A stretch of DNA of 64,000 nucleotides from Macrophomina tecta (Eukaryota; Ascomycota; Dothideomycetes; Botryosphaeriales; Botryosphaeriaceae): NCBI GenBank assembly GCA_024180945.1, contig JAKSGN010000010.1, positions 620,001-684,000 of the forward strand, in the 5' to 3' direction. The stretch's first letter is position 1, and every line of letters starts with the position of its first letter. Under the pieces are notes generated by a model. It was not told the origin of the DNA, searched no databases, and saw nothing but the letters and a program-made list of their open reading frames with translations. Positions 22,607-32,751 of this stretch are shown here, one piece after another. The position numbers and the translations under genes are program-made.

Positions 22607-23326
22607 TAAAGTTTCGCCAGCATTCTAGAGGCTAAATGTCGAGGTTCCCAAGGTGACCGATCCGCGTTTTGCAAGGGCAGAATCGCTCGCCCCTGTCTTG
22701 ACCGGAGGTCCTTCTTTACCGACAGTCGCCTACCTCAAGATCCCCAGCCTTCGCATACATCGACTCACGCTTGTCCTTACTGCCCGAGGTTGTCTTTCGA
22801 AACCGCCTCTGCACTGGAAAACCACATCCGTGTGAAGCATGCGAAGAAGGCGAAACATGAACAAGTTCCACCGAAAGTTACGCCACTCGATATATTCTTT
22901 CAGACTTACGAGAAGGAGAATGGCTTCAAGTATGACCGAACGAGCGCCCCGTCAGCCGCGTTTGCTGCTCTGCGCGCGTATATGCGCTGGACTGATGATG
23001 ACTCCAATTATCAGTATGCAAAGTCGAGATACCGCTCGGCGCTGCGGGATGAGCTGAAAGTCTGGTTCGGTAGTGAAGACGACCTTGGCAACTGGCATGC
23101 TCTATGCAGGGCCGTGGGGATTGCGCCGCTGCCGCGTGACTGTGGCGGGTGTCAAGGGGCGCTCTGTGGGAAGCAAGTCAACCTCGTGGACTTGGTTGAA
23201 TGGGCTCGGGCGGGGAAGAACGAAGAGGAGACTGAGAGTGTTTCGGGATGTGAGCGAGTTGAGGAGATACACAAGAAGCACAGGGAGATTTTTCCCACTG
23301 GTAGATGTGGAGAGTTCAGGGGCTGA
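22607..23326 (+). CDS. C2H2 zinc-finger protein with fungal-specific conserved domain
   Basis: The open frame contains one C2H2 finger (CPYCPRLSFETASALENHIR followed by VKH, about 22764-22835). A conserved fungal region follows: GFKYDRTSAPSAAF, then a Trp-containing stretch, RYRSALRDELKVWFGSEDD, WHALCRAVGIAPLP and VNLVDLVEWARAG. This finger-plus-domain arrangement recurs in many filamentous ascomycetes as a protein of unknown function. The frame opens at 22607 without an ATG, so a short upstream exon is likely; ATGTCGAGG at 22636 in another frame, with GTGACC after it, is one candidate. It ends at TGA 23324-23326. A regulatory role is only a guess from the finger. Confidence 0.7.
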
Positions 23327-23648
23327 CCGCGATGGACAAGTGGTAATCAGGCACTTGTTGAGAAGAATATAGAGATGATGAAAAGCAATAGAGCAGGTTA
23401 GATGTTTGTGATCTACGTAGTGTTGAGCATGGTGGGTTATAGTTGACGGGACTCTGCTAGTAGCGAAGCTCGTTGAGGGCACTTTGAACCACAAAGTCCA
23501 AAATAGCGGAGGTGACGTCAGAGTTCACCAAAGGGATAGTGCGACAAGTCACCCGCCCACCATCGGTGCCTAAGGACTGCTCAGTGATGTGGCCACTGCC
23601 GGGCGGAGGTGAACATGCCAGATAGGAAAACGAGCGTGAAGACCTATA

Positions 23649-25500
23649 ACGTATTTCACCACCGAGCCGTCCAAACCACCGAGCCGTCCACTTCCTCACC
23701 AACATCACACTTTGAACTCAAGTTATTCAACACAACACAAAAATTTCAATAAACTAGTAGCGATCCTAGATTACTCAGTACCTGTTACCTCCTCTGTACA
23801 AGTCCGTCTGTTGTGCCCGGTCTTGCCGCAGTTCCCACAGCGCCGTTGAGCCCCCTGCGCGCCCTCTGCGCGAGCCTTCTTAGAGGGCTGTTCGCTGCCC
23901 TCTGCCCCCCAGCGCCCTGAGGATTAGATAGCTGACCGCCGTCTACCATTGTTAGCGTGCCCCGATTCTGTACGTACTTTCTTTTACGCTGTTTCTTCTT
24001 GTTTGCGGCCTCTGTGGCCCTTTGAAGGGCAGAGAGTTCGTCGCGTACTAACACAGCAGAGTGCACCATGAATGACGCGCCTTTTACGAGCGATTGAAGC
24101 GATCCACGCGCCTCTGTAGGTGAGGAGCTGCAATACTGCCTTATCTGCTGATAAAGTAGCCTTGATTGGGCCTCTAATTCGCGCATATTGCTGGGCGTTT
24201 TGGATTCCCATGGGACAGCCTCTGGTGCAGGCGGTGTAGGCGTACGAAGCCTGACATCAACCTTCGATAACACAACCTGCGGGTCGAGCGGCACCAAGCC
24301 AGCTCCTCGGAAGCTTGCACAGATATTCTCCTTTGTGAACACCTTGTAATAAGCCGCCTTGTACGCCTGTATAAAGGCTGGTTTGTCGATTTTTGTGGCC
24401 ATCAAGCGCGCCAAGCCTGAGATCTAAGAGCGGTACGCCCGCTTTAACGGCGAGAAAATGCCCACATCAAGCGGCTGCAGGAGGTGCGACGAATGCGACG
24501 GCATACAGACGGTAATAATCTTCTCCTCCTTGCACAGATCCTAGAACTCAATTAAGTTATAGCTCTCGTGGCCGTCGATTATGAGCAGCCGGTACACCCC
24601 CACAGTACGCGACTTTATATGCGCGTTAAAGTGCTCTAACCACTTCACTCCAAGCTCATTTATCGTCCAGCCGTTGGCGCTGACAGCAACAACCCAGTCC
24701 TCCATGCCAGAGGTGTCTTCGTACCAAGTGTTAATGTGGTTCTTGCCGGCGAAGATCGTAAAGGGTGGGATCGTCCAACCGAGCGCGCTAATCGCGTTAA
24801 TAACTAAAGTCCACTCGCGATTGCCTGGCTAGATAAATTTTCGTTTTCCGCGCCTTTCAGAGCCTGTAATAACTAGCAGAGAGCCTATTACGCCCATCAT
24901 AAAGCCAGTTTCATCAAAGTTGTACGTATCCTCGTCTAGGATGCCGTACTTCTCCTTCACAGAGCGAACGAGGTCGAACCACCGCTCGATAACCACTGGG
25001 TCCTCGTTCAAGGCTCGCTGGCGATCGTACGCGCGAGTCCAGCACGTTTTGAGCTCATCTCTGCGGCTGATGAACCTGTCTGGCCAGTTCTTGCCCACGG
25101 TACCCCCGTCGCGCTCTGCCAGCAATTTGTTGGCCATATCACGTAGTATATCCTTGGAGGGCGGAAACCCTCTCGAATCCAGGTCCAGTATACGCTCGAC
25201 AATCGCGCCTTCTTCATGTTTGGTAAGCTTCTTGCCGTTAGGCACAGCTTCTGCGCGTGGTATGGCACCTGCGCGTCGGTCGCGTACGGTTGATCGGGGA
25301 GCAAGGTACTCGCGACAGGTAGCTCTTTCGCTGTGCGACGCGTGGGTATCAATAGATTGGATAGCAAGGTTAATATACTGAGTTTTCTGGGATGATTTCA
25401 TAGCGTTGTGGTGATGCATCGTGTTGAGTTTTCATCCGATGCGTTTTTGGTGAGGAAGTGGACGGCTCGGTGGTTTGGACGGCTCGGTGGTGAAACACGT
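23649..25500 (-). mobile_element. Fot1/pogo-like transposon (copy 2), RIP-inactivated
   Basis: Bounded by TA (23647-23648, 25501-25502). Termini begin ACGTRTTTCACCACCGAGCC and hold the unit CACCGAGCCGTCCA twice at a 17-bp spacing, at both ends, followed by CCTCACCAA. The transposase is on the minus strand. Confidence 0.93.
23785..25419 (-). pseudogene. Fot1/pogo transposase of copy 2, three CAG-to-TAG type stops
   Basis: One reading frame spans the gene from the ATG at 25419 with HTH/CENPB-like N-terminus (STVRDRRAGA; VERILDLDSRGFPP), FDETGFMMGV, LLIIDGHES and LLQPLDVGIF. It is interrupted by TAG at 24826-24828 (before PGNREW, where sister copies have Gln), near 24541 (Gln in a sister copy) and near 24426. 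All are single C-to-T changes on the coding strand. The C-terminus (KKKQRKRKYVQNRGTL) lacks an intact CCHC knuckle and ends in an Arg/Ala-rich shifted tail. Otherwise the gene is full length, a clean case of premeiotic RIP silencing. Confidence 0.9.
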
Positions 25501-25668
25501 TACATTATTCGTCTCTCCTTGTGCAGGAGAAAAGTCTGACGAAACAAGCCCGGCAGCGAGCGGACGTCGGAAATCTTCATATCTCAGGAACTGTGAGAAG
25601 AGCCAAGCGAATGTGGGCCTTATACTCATCGAGTGTCGAGTGCCGAGCGACGACGCCTCCGGCAGGCG

Positions 25669-25816
25669 GCAGGATTCAGGGTGGTCAACAAACAAACAAA
25701 CAAACAAATATTTGGTAAATCTTTGCTTTATCGGCGCCTCTGATTGGTCGATAAGCAAAGATTTAACAAATATTTGTTTGTTTGTTTGTTTGTTTGTTGA
25801 CCACCCTGGCAGGATT
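25669..25816 (+). mobile_element. palindromic hAT-type MITE, 132 bp, with 8-bp target duplication
   Basis: The element 25677-25808 begins CAGGGTGGTCAACAAACAAA and ends with its inverse. Nearly the whole sequence folds on itself (arms ~58 nt with (CAAA)n and AAATCTTTGCTTATCG-type blocks, loop GCGCCTCTGATTGG). Exact 8-bp duplications GCAGGATT flank it (25669-25676, 25809-25816). The 5'-CAG start and 8-bp duplication point to hAT mobilisation, though its TIR does not match the hAT at 19667. Confidence 0.92.
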
Positions 25817-26379
25817 ATGTTGCGTTGCCGGGCTTTGGCCGGCCGGCTTTGTTGCCTCTGGCAGTTTGCGCCATAGGGTTCGGAGACCATAAAATGACTC
25901 GGCAGGCCCGCAAAGAGAAAGGCTGGTCCAGTTGAAGCAGCTGGGAAGACCTCCCAAGGGTCTGGGAGGTTTGTCGGGGCGGCTCAGATGCGGCTCTAGC
26001 ACCTTCAGCGTGGCGGTGGAGAAGAGTGAGGGAGCTTAGCACCGACGGCATAGTCAGCTACTAGAACGGTTCGCAAAGCATAGCAACTGAAATGATGGGC
26101 TGCTGAAGCGTCCATCTCGACATGAATGTATCCGCATATCTGTGAGCAAGAGCATCCAGCCAGATGTGAACTTTAACTCCTTCCCCTCGTGGCAACAAAG
26201 CGAATTGACCTCGTACCTCTGAACAGTTGAGAAGAACAAGAGGCTATCCAAAGTCGGCTGTTGCGAATGAGGTTCGAGAGGGCGATCCTGGATCCATGGC
26301 TGGAATGGTGCAGGATCTTCAATCCTGCGCTGTAGTTGCCTCTCATCGGGCACGGGAACATCGACCGCAAAATTCAAGT
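25817..26379. other. intergenic, no supportable gene
   Basis: Short ORFs only; none carries a recognisable domain. The 168 bp before the MITE (25503-25668) are equally featureless. Confidence 0.4.
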
Positions 26380-27110
26380 AACTATAGATTGGATTAGATT
26401 GTATTGGTCTATTAAGGCTACGATGAGTGGAGAAATGAGAGCCGTCCGTACATTGCCGCACCTTTCAACCGTTCCTGCCTTGAATTATTTCTCAGCTCAA
26501 CTCTGTTTAGTGGTCGTGTGATGGCTGCTATAATGCTCTATCGCCAGTCTTATCCCGGCCGGACAGTCGGGTAGTCGATTTTAGAAAATGAACCATCGCC
26601 TTGACCACTCGCACATCCGGCCTCCATCTCTCCTTTGGCCCATCGACCGATTGCCCAGTCCGCCAGTCTTGCCTCCTGCTCCAGCCTCCAAGCATGTATG
26701 AAATATCTTCCCACCTTTTACCCACGATACGCGCTAGCTCGCCGCGAGCCTACTACTACTACTACGGATAGACTGAAATAACGTGCCGCACTGTCTCTAT
26801 TCCTTATCCACATTTGCACCGGCCTAATTCCTCCTTTCGTAGCTAGCGAAGGAACCCCCGGAGGAAGCTATAGTTAGTCCAACACTAGATAAGAATAGCC
26901 GCGCTTTCCGCATCGAGGCTGTTATATAGTCGTAATATGTATTGCCCCGGGAAGGCTCCGTCCAGCTTGCGCGTGTATCCCCTCTAAGAACTCAGCTTCG
27001 CCGCCGCCGCCTCCTCTCGTTCCTGGCGTAGTCGTTGCCTTACTAGCGCCTCGACGGCCTCCCTTGCTCGCCGCCCAGCACTTCACTCGATTAAGAGCTG
27101 TAGCCCTAGC
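26380..27110 (-). mobile_element. LINE fragment, family 2 (3' end, degenerate)
   Basis: This matches 51205-51841: both encode YMLGGWSRRQDWRTGQ and DGPKERWRPDVRVVKA near the ORF2 C-terminus and both end in an ATTGG-type pentamer tail (here degenerate at 26385-26406). Upstream blocks CCCGGGAAGGCTCCGTCCAG and GCCGCCGCCGCCTCCT are shared. Frame changes and stops make it a pseudogene. Confidence 0.8.
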
Positions 27111-27385
27111 ATTATTGTTTCCCGCGCAGCTCACGTGTACTGCCTCATTACGAGCGATTCCGCTATAGGCTAGTATCTATAGTAACTTAACTATTGCTCC
27201 TTTAACTCCGGTTCTAATTGTAGGCTCCCAGGCTCTATTAACCGTGAGCGGGATGAATTACTACGAGGTATCAGCTAATATTATTTAAGTTCCTAAGTAT
27301 CTGGTTACTCGAGGTACTTATGCTGCTAAGGGAAAGGTAGTACTAGTTCTTATTAATAAAAAGTAGTGGTAACTACGCGAAACGT

Positions 27386-27655
27386 CCTATTTGAATGTCT
27401 TTACCCCGTGGCCATTTTAGGAGGTTGCGCGCGCGCCGTGGTCGCTTGGCCAGTGATTGCGACCGTGTAGCTTCATCATCAGAAATCTCAACAACAACGC
27501 GCTTCCGTTTCGGTGCAGTGTTCTTGCGCTTTTGGGAAGGCTTCTTCTGCGGCGATTTGGCTGCTTGTTGTTGTTGTTTAGTGTCGAATTTGGGTGGGCC
27601 TCAGGCCCGAACTCGGTGAGGTCAGAAGAAAGAATCGAATTTCTGCCTGTCCTTC
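27386..27655 (-). pseudogene. K/R-rich protein C-terminus, possibly of a transposase split by the LINE
   Basis: The minus strand reads FDTKQQQQAAKSPQKKPSQK and KRKRVVVEISDDEATRSQS, ending near 27390. A nuclear-signal-rich tail like this is common at the ends of fungal pogo-type transposases. Removing the LINE at 27669-29350 (13-bp duplication) places it next to 29364-30127, which holds transposase-like sequence, so both pieces probably belonged to one element. The adjoining 27111-27385 is AT-rich and empty. Confidence 0.5.
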
Positions 27656-27668
27656 TAACTGAAGGAGA

Positions 27669-29350
27669 TGATGATGATGATGGTATTAACGTCTATCTGT
27701 ACTAACTTTATAGCCAGTTTGCCTCCCATGGGGCTTGTTGACGGGTGGAGTAGCCACCTTTTCGCTGGACAAATGAGATCCTCCGCTTCCTACCCAGTTT
27801 TTATTACAAGTCCTGCTGTGCAGCCGCCTTGCTGGCCGTCCCCAGCACTCCGCGATTTAGATTCGCGGCTTAATCCGTTTGCGGTGCCTCGCTTCCGGCC
27901 CGGAACACCTCTGTTGATTCAACAAGGCTTTGGAACAGAAACCACCCCGTTTGTCCGAGGAGGCCCTTAAGCTTCTCTGCCCTCGTCGCGACTCCCGGAT
28001 ACCCCCAGCCGGCTGCTAGGCGGCAGTCGATAAAGTGCCATTGCGCTTTCTCAGCGCCGCATTTACAGGTAAGTTTTGCCCTTTCATGCTTAAGGCGTCT
28101 GTGATATTCGGCGAAATCCCCGTGTCCCGTTCTTTCGGCTAGTAGCCGATGCAGCGTCTGCCTTGGCAGTGCTAGTTCAGGGTTCCTTCCTTTTCTTATC
28201 TTGAGGCCTAGGTGCCGGTAGGTTGGTGTTTGGTGCTCCTCCCACCAAGCCTCGTAGATACGCGACCTCTCCTCCCTATTCCTCCGCCTTGTCCAGGATA
28301 CCGATGCCGGCCCTTGTTCATCGTTTAGTAGATCGATGGCTGCCTTCGCTAGCTGATCGGCCTCCTCGTTTCCCGTGATTCCCATATGACCAGGGCACCA
28401 CCTAGTCTCCACTGGGATTCGGAGTTCCTGTCTCGTGCTCTTTAGCCTCGTGAATTGGCTCTGTGAGCTGGCCGGAGTGTGCCCGTCTATGCCCTGTATG
28501 ACTGAAGTGTTGTCTATGCATAGTACGACGTTCGTGGCTTGTAGGGCTTCTGCGTTAGTAGCCGCCCACGTGAGTCCTTCTGCTGCGCCTCGGATTTCCG
28601 CGTCAAACACCTCCGCCTTGTGTAGGCTTCCATTTTGGGCCTGAATCCGCGTGCCGTGTCTGTAGGCGACGAAGGCCCAGGCGGTCTTCGAGTTCATGCT
28701 TGAGCCGTCCGAATAGATATGTAAAGTTCTCGGTGGGTCTTGTTTCAGTGATTCTGCAAATTCCTTTGCTCCCCTCTCTTTCCCCTGCGTTATCTTTTGG
28801 GGGGTATTGGTGTAGCTCGGCTGTAGTAGCTGGGGTCTTTCGCAGTCCTCTACTAGCTGCGCCATTCTTTGTAGCCTTGTGGCCCTCGGCGGCGAATTGG
28901 GGGCCCTTGGAGCCCATCCCCCGTGACCTCTTATGACCTGTGTCCGCCCGACGATTGGGTGGGCCTTGTCTAGTAGCCTTAGACGAAGTAATGCCCTTCT
29001 CTGGATCTGTTGTACGAGCACGTTTGCCGGCGGAATCCCTGCCTCACGATGGAGCACCGGGATCGGAGTCGTTCTCCATACAGGTGCTACAGCCCGGGCC
29101 GCTGTCCGTAGCGCCCTATCTATAGTCGCCGTATGGTATCCTTGTCTAGGTACCGCCGTCTTAGTAGTATAGTATGGTACCGGCTTTGTTGGTCCTTCAT
29201 ACCAGATCTCCGCGCCGTACGTAGCGACCGGGATTACGCATGCGTGTGCCGCTTTCGCCGCTGCCGCTGGGGGCATACCCTTTACAACCCCGTTTAGGCG
29301 TCGGAGGTGTGCCGCTACCTTGCTGCCTTTAGCACCCCATACCTCGGCGT
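27669..29350 (-). mobile_element. Tad1-like LINE, 5'-truncated, with 13-bp target duplication
   Basis: The element has a short (ATC)n tail at its low-coordinate end and is flanked by TAACTGAAGGAGA at 27656-27668 and again at 29351-29363. The 1.68-kb body holds the C-terminal half of ORF2 only. Tail type and duplication length agree with the LINE at 8505, but the protein is from a different lineage from LINEs A and B. Confidence 0.92.
27870..29350 (-). CDS. LINE ORF2 C-terminal part with RNase H, open but partial
   Basis: The frame is open from the truncation point at 29350 to a stop at 27870. It contains the thumb/connection region (AHACVIPVATYGAEIWYEG) and a complete RNase H domain: IYSDGSSM (D), AEIRGAAEGL (E), CIDNTSVI (D) and GNEEADQLAK (D). 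A Cys/His end (CKCGAEKAQWHFIDC) follows. The lack of stops in a dead, truncated copy suggests recent insertion. The reverse transcriptase palm, endonuclease and ORF1 are missing. The reading frame continues 120 nt past the LINE into host DNA by chance. Confidence 0.85.
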
Positions 29351-29363
29351 TAACTGAAGGAGA

Positions 29364-30127
29364 ATGAGTGCCCTTAAATACATGACTCTGAAACAGTATA
29401 ACCGAGGAATTGAGAACATCCGAGGAAAAGTAGAAGATCCGGGGTGTAGGGGATACCGAGAAAGGAATCAATATAGAGCCTAAGGAAGCAATGATAAGTG
29501 TTGCCTAAAAACAAGGGGATTCTGGCTGACATTTGGTCTCCTGTAGAAGCCGCAGTCTCGCCTCCTTTTGGCGCTTCGCTTCCTCCTTTTCTGCGGCCTT
29601 CTGTATCTTTGCTTGTTGACGCTCTGCCTTCAGATGCTCCGCTTGTTGTTGTTTTACCTCCTTTCAGAATTTGCTTCCGAATCTTTGCTTCCTCTTTTGC
29701 ACGCTCTGCTTGCTCCTTCTCGTTGTTCCTTCTGCTCGAGTGGGGGGATCCCACGCTCAGAAAGCTTGTTTATATATTCAACAAGCTCCCTTCCTTAGCT
29801 GTTGTTGAGTAATCGATGCGATTCTGCACTTGAAACTCGAGAAGCGGCGACGCTTCGATGGCGACGTGACAGCGTCGTATGGCAACATCCGAACTTTTTG
29901 GCAGGGGCCTTGTAATTTGGGGGATCGTGGGATTTCAGATCATCAAGCGCGGCCTCAATTGGGTCTATAGCGAGCGAAATGCTGTAGTTCAAAATCTGGG
30001 TGCGGATTTTTGAAGGGGTGTTCAACGGACTGGGAGTGTGTACGGACTGTGGAAATCTCTCACCACCAGCTCCTCCTTCTCTCTCGGCCCACTCTCCTTC
30101 CCGCCACTTTTCTAACTGAAGCACCAA
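29364..30127 (-). pseudogene. degenerate pogo-type transposase N-terminus with internal deletion
   Basis: The segment around 29840-30000 reads IEAALDDLKSHDPPNYKA and KKFGCCHTTLSRRHR, a helix-turn-helix like those opening Fot-type transposases. Downstream, in a shifted frame near 29760-29790, LVEYINKLSERGIPP is the typical next helix. The catalytic core is missing and the sequence jumps to a K/E-rich coil (EKEQAERAKEEAKIRKQILK). It is thus an internally deleted, frameshifted relic, later cut by the LINE at 27669-29350. Confidence 0.6.
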
Positions 30128-30282
30128 ATGTAATTATTAAAATTTTCGAATAGTCTATAGCCTGCATATGGCCTAGAGCGATGGGAGAAGGTAAGTAAAT
30201 TCACTTCAACTCTATCACATCAGTCCCATCCATAAACCCTGATTTTATTTGCGTAACTAATATAAATACCTTAAAGAAAATA

Positions 30283-32133
30283 ACGTGTTCCACAAGCGAG
30301 TGCATCACACAAGCGAGTGCATCACCTCCCCCACCAAAACGCGTCTCCTCTCTTTAAGACGCGATGCCTCAACCAACTCATCCTTAATCATTAAATAATG
30401 AAGGCGCAGTTATTCTAGCTGTTTCAGCCCTCCAGAAAAACCAAATTCCGACCGCCCGAGGCGCTGCAAAGGAGTACGCCGTCCACTACTCGACCGTGAA
30501 TCGGCACGCTAAAGGAATCCCTTCCCGACGCGATTGCGCACCTAACTCTCGAAAGCTCACGCCTACCGAAGAATCCGTTATCGTCGAGCGTATTCTCGAC
30601 CTAGATTCGCGAGGGTTTCCGCCCCGACTCGAAGCCGTTAGAGATATGGCGAATAAGCTCCTCGCTGACCGCGCTAGAGGCTAGGTTGGCAAGAACTGGC
30701 CTATTAACTTTATAAAGCGGACCCCTGAGCTCAGAACACATCTGAATCGTAAGTACAATGACCAGAGGGCTAAATGCGAGGATCCAGAGCCTATTACGGG
30801 CTGGTTTAACCTCGTACGGAATATAATCGCGAAGTACGGGATCGTAGACGACGATATCTTCAACTTTGACGAAGCGGGCTTCCTTATGGGCGTTATTGCA
30901 GCCGCAATGGTTGTCACAGCCTCCGAACGACGTGCTCGACCAAAGACAAGGCAGCCGGGCAATCGCGAGTGGGTTTCGGTGATCCAGGGAGTCAACGCGA
31001 AAGGGTGGGTGATCCCGCCGTTTCGTAATATTTAAGGGATAATACCACCTTTTAGCTTGGTACAGCGACGATATACTAGGCGATTGGGTTATCGCAACGA
31101 GCGATAACGGTTGGACGATAAATAAGCTTACGTTCTAGTAGCTGCAGCACTTCGAAAAGCACACGAAGGATCGTACAACTGGAGCATATCGTCTTTTAAT
31201 TCTTGACGGCCACGAGAGCCATCATTCGGCTGAATTCGAGTCTTTTTGCCAGGAACATAAGATTATCACGCTCTGTATGCCTGCGCATTCATCCCACCTC
31301 CTCCAACCACTTGATGTCAGTTGTTTTGCGGCCCTTAAGAAGGCGTACGGGAAGCGGATCGAGGGCCTGATGCGAAACCACATCAACCACATCACAAAGC
31401 TCGAGTTTTTACCAGCGTTTAAAGCGGCGTTCGAAGCCGCCTTCATACCGCAGAATATCACAGGAGGATTCCGAGGCGCAGGATTAGTCCCACATAATCC
31501 AGACGCCGTGATTTTAAAGCTTGATGTTCGACTTCGGACGCCAACGCCACCCTAGACCGAGGCTACGGCTTGGGACTCCCAAACACCACACAACCCAGCT
31601 GAATTAGTCAGTCAAACTGAGCTTATTAGGGGTAGGATTGCACGGCACCAGGATAGCTCACCAACGCCAATTAACGAGGCGTTGAGTCAGCTCGCAAAGG
31701 GGGCTCAAATGATGGCGCATTCAGCTGTTCTGTTGCAGGCCGAAGTCGCGGGCCTTCAAAAGGCAAATGAGGCCGCAACAGGCCGTAAAAAGCGCAAGAA
31801 GAAGCGAATCCAGTAGCGAGGGACGCTTACGATTTAAGAGGGCCAGGACTTAATTAATAAAGCTGGTGGTAATGGGCAGATTTCGCAGGAAATGCGACAA
31901 GGTGATGCGCAATCGGATGGGGCTGCAATAAAGCGACGGCGATGTGGGCAATGCGGCGAAGTTGGGCATAATTCTCGCACATGTCAAAAAGATGCAGAAA
32001 CCACTATAGAATAGAACGTATATTATAGATAATCGATTTTATAACGCATTGTGGAGTAATTCATACTTAAAGTGGTAGAGGTTTAATGGGGTGATGCACT
32101 CGCTTGTGTGATGCACTCGCTTGTGGAACACGT
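30283..32133 (+). mobile_element. Fot1/pogo-like transposon (copy 3), heavily RIP-mutated
   Basis: Bounded by TA (30281-30282, 32134-32135). Both termini begin ACGTGTTCCACAAGCGAGTG and contain CAAGCGAGTGCATCAC twice at a 17-bp spacing, followed by (C)CACC. The only Fot1-like copy here with its gene on the plus strand. Confidence 0.93.
30364..32014 (+). pseudogene. Fot1/pogo transposase of copy 3, many stops
   Basis: From the ATG at 30364 an early TAA (CAA type) follows within ten codons, then the DNA-binding region (STVNRHAKGIPSRRD; VERILDLDSRGFPP). TAG after DRARG at 30682 and further stops at 31033, 31138, 31552 and 31816 interrupt it, with frame changes around 31025. Catalytic blocks survive in fragments (FNFDEAGFLMGV; ILDGHESHH; LLQPLDVSCF) and a CCHC-like end (CGQCGEVGHNSRTC) is visible. 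It is closest to copy 1 in sequence but far more decayed. Confidence 0.85.
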
Positions 32134-32751
32134 TAGCGCAAATAGAGCGGTATTAATTAGGTCGAATAATTTGCTACTAGCCCTTTCTTTAGAAATTTAG
32201 CGCTATATACGGTAGTTTATAACTTCCTAGCCGACGTATTCGTGGATAAGAGGTTTTATTAATACCTCGATTAGCCTGCTAAGTTATCCTTTAAGAAGAG
32301 TCTTATTTTGTTCTAGGCTTGTAGTCGAGTATTTTATCGGCCGAAGACCACGGTCTCTGCTAAGACTATTTAGTAAGTTTAGTCTGCGCTTTCTGGTTCT
32401 CTACATAAGCTAAAGTGGTTATTAGGTTAAAACTTCGCGCGCCCGGTTAAGTGCATTACGCCACAAGTGCTTCCCGAGAACGGGAGTCGTTCTTCTCTCG
32501 ACCTTAGAAGTTTCGGTGGTACGTCTAACCTATCAGGTTCTCCGAGGATCTTAGACAGGGCTTTCTCGGTGCGACGGCACAGAGCGAAAAAAAAAAAAAA
32601 AAAAAAAATTACATGCCACCCATATTCGCATGCTTCAGTAATTTGCAGTATTTACTGGTGTCATTCTATTAACTCAAGGAGCTGAAAGCTCCGCGAGAGC
32701 GTTTTCTTCTAGACGGCAAAAGTCATCACATGCGGGACTCTGGATCGAATC
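32134..32751. other. AT-rich, RIP-like intergenic with poly(A) run
   Basis: TA-rich sequence without ORFs of note. A run of 22 A lies at 32587-32608. The last ~140 bp are likely the 3' untranslated region of the minus-strand gene ending at 32752. Confidence 0.5.
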
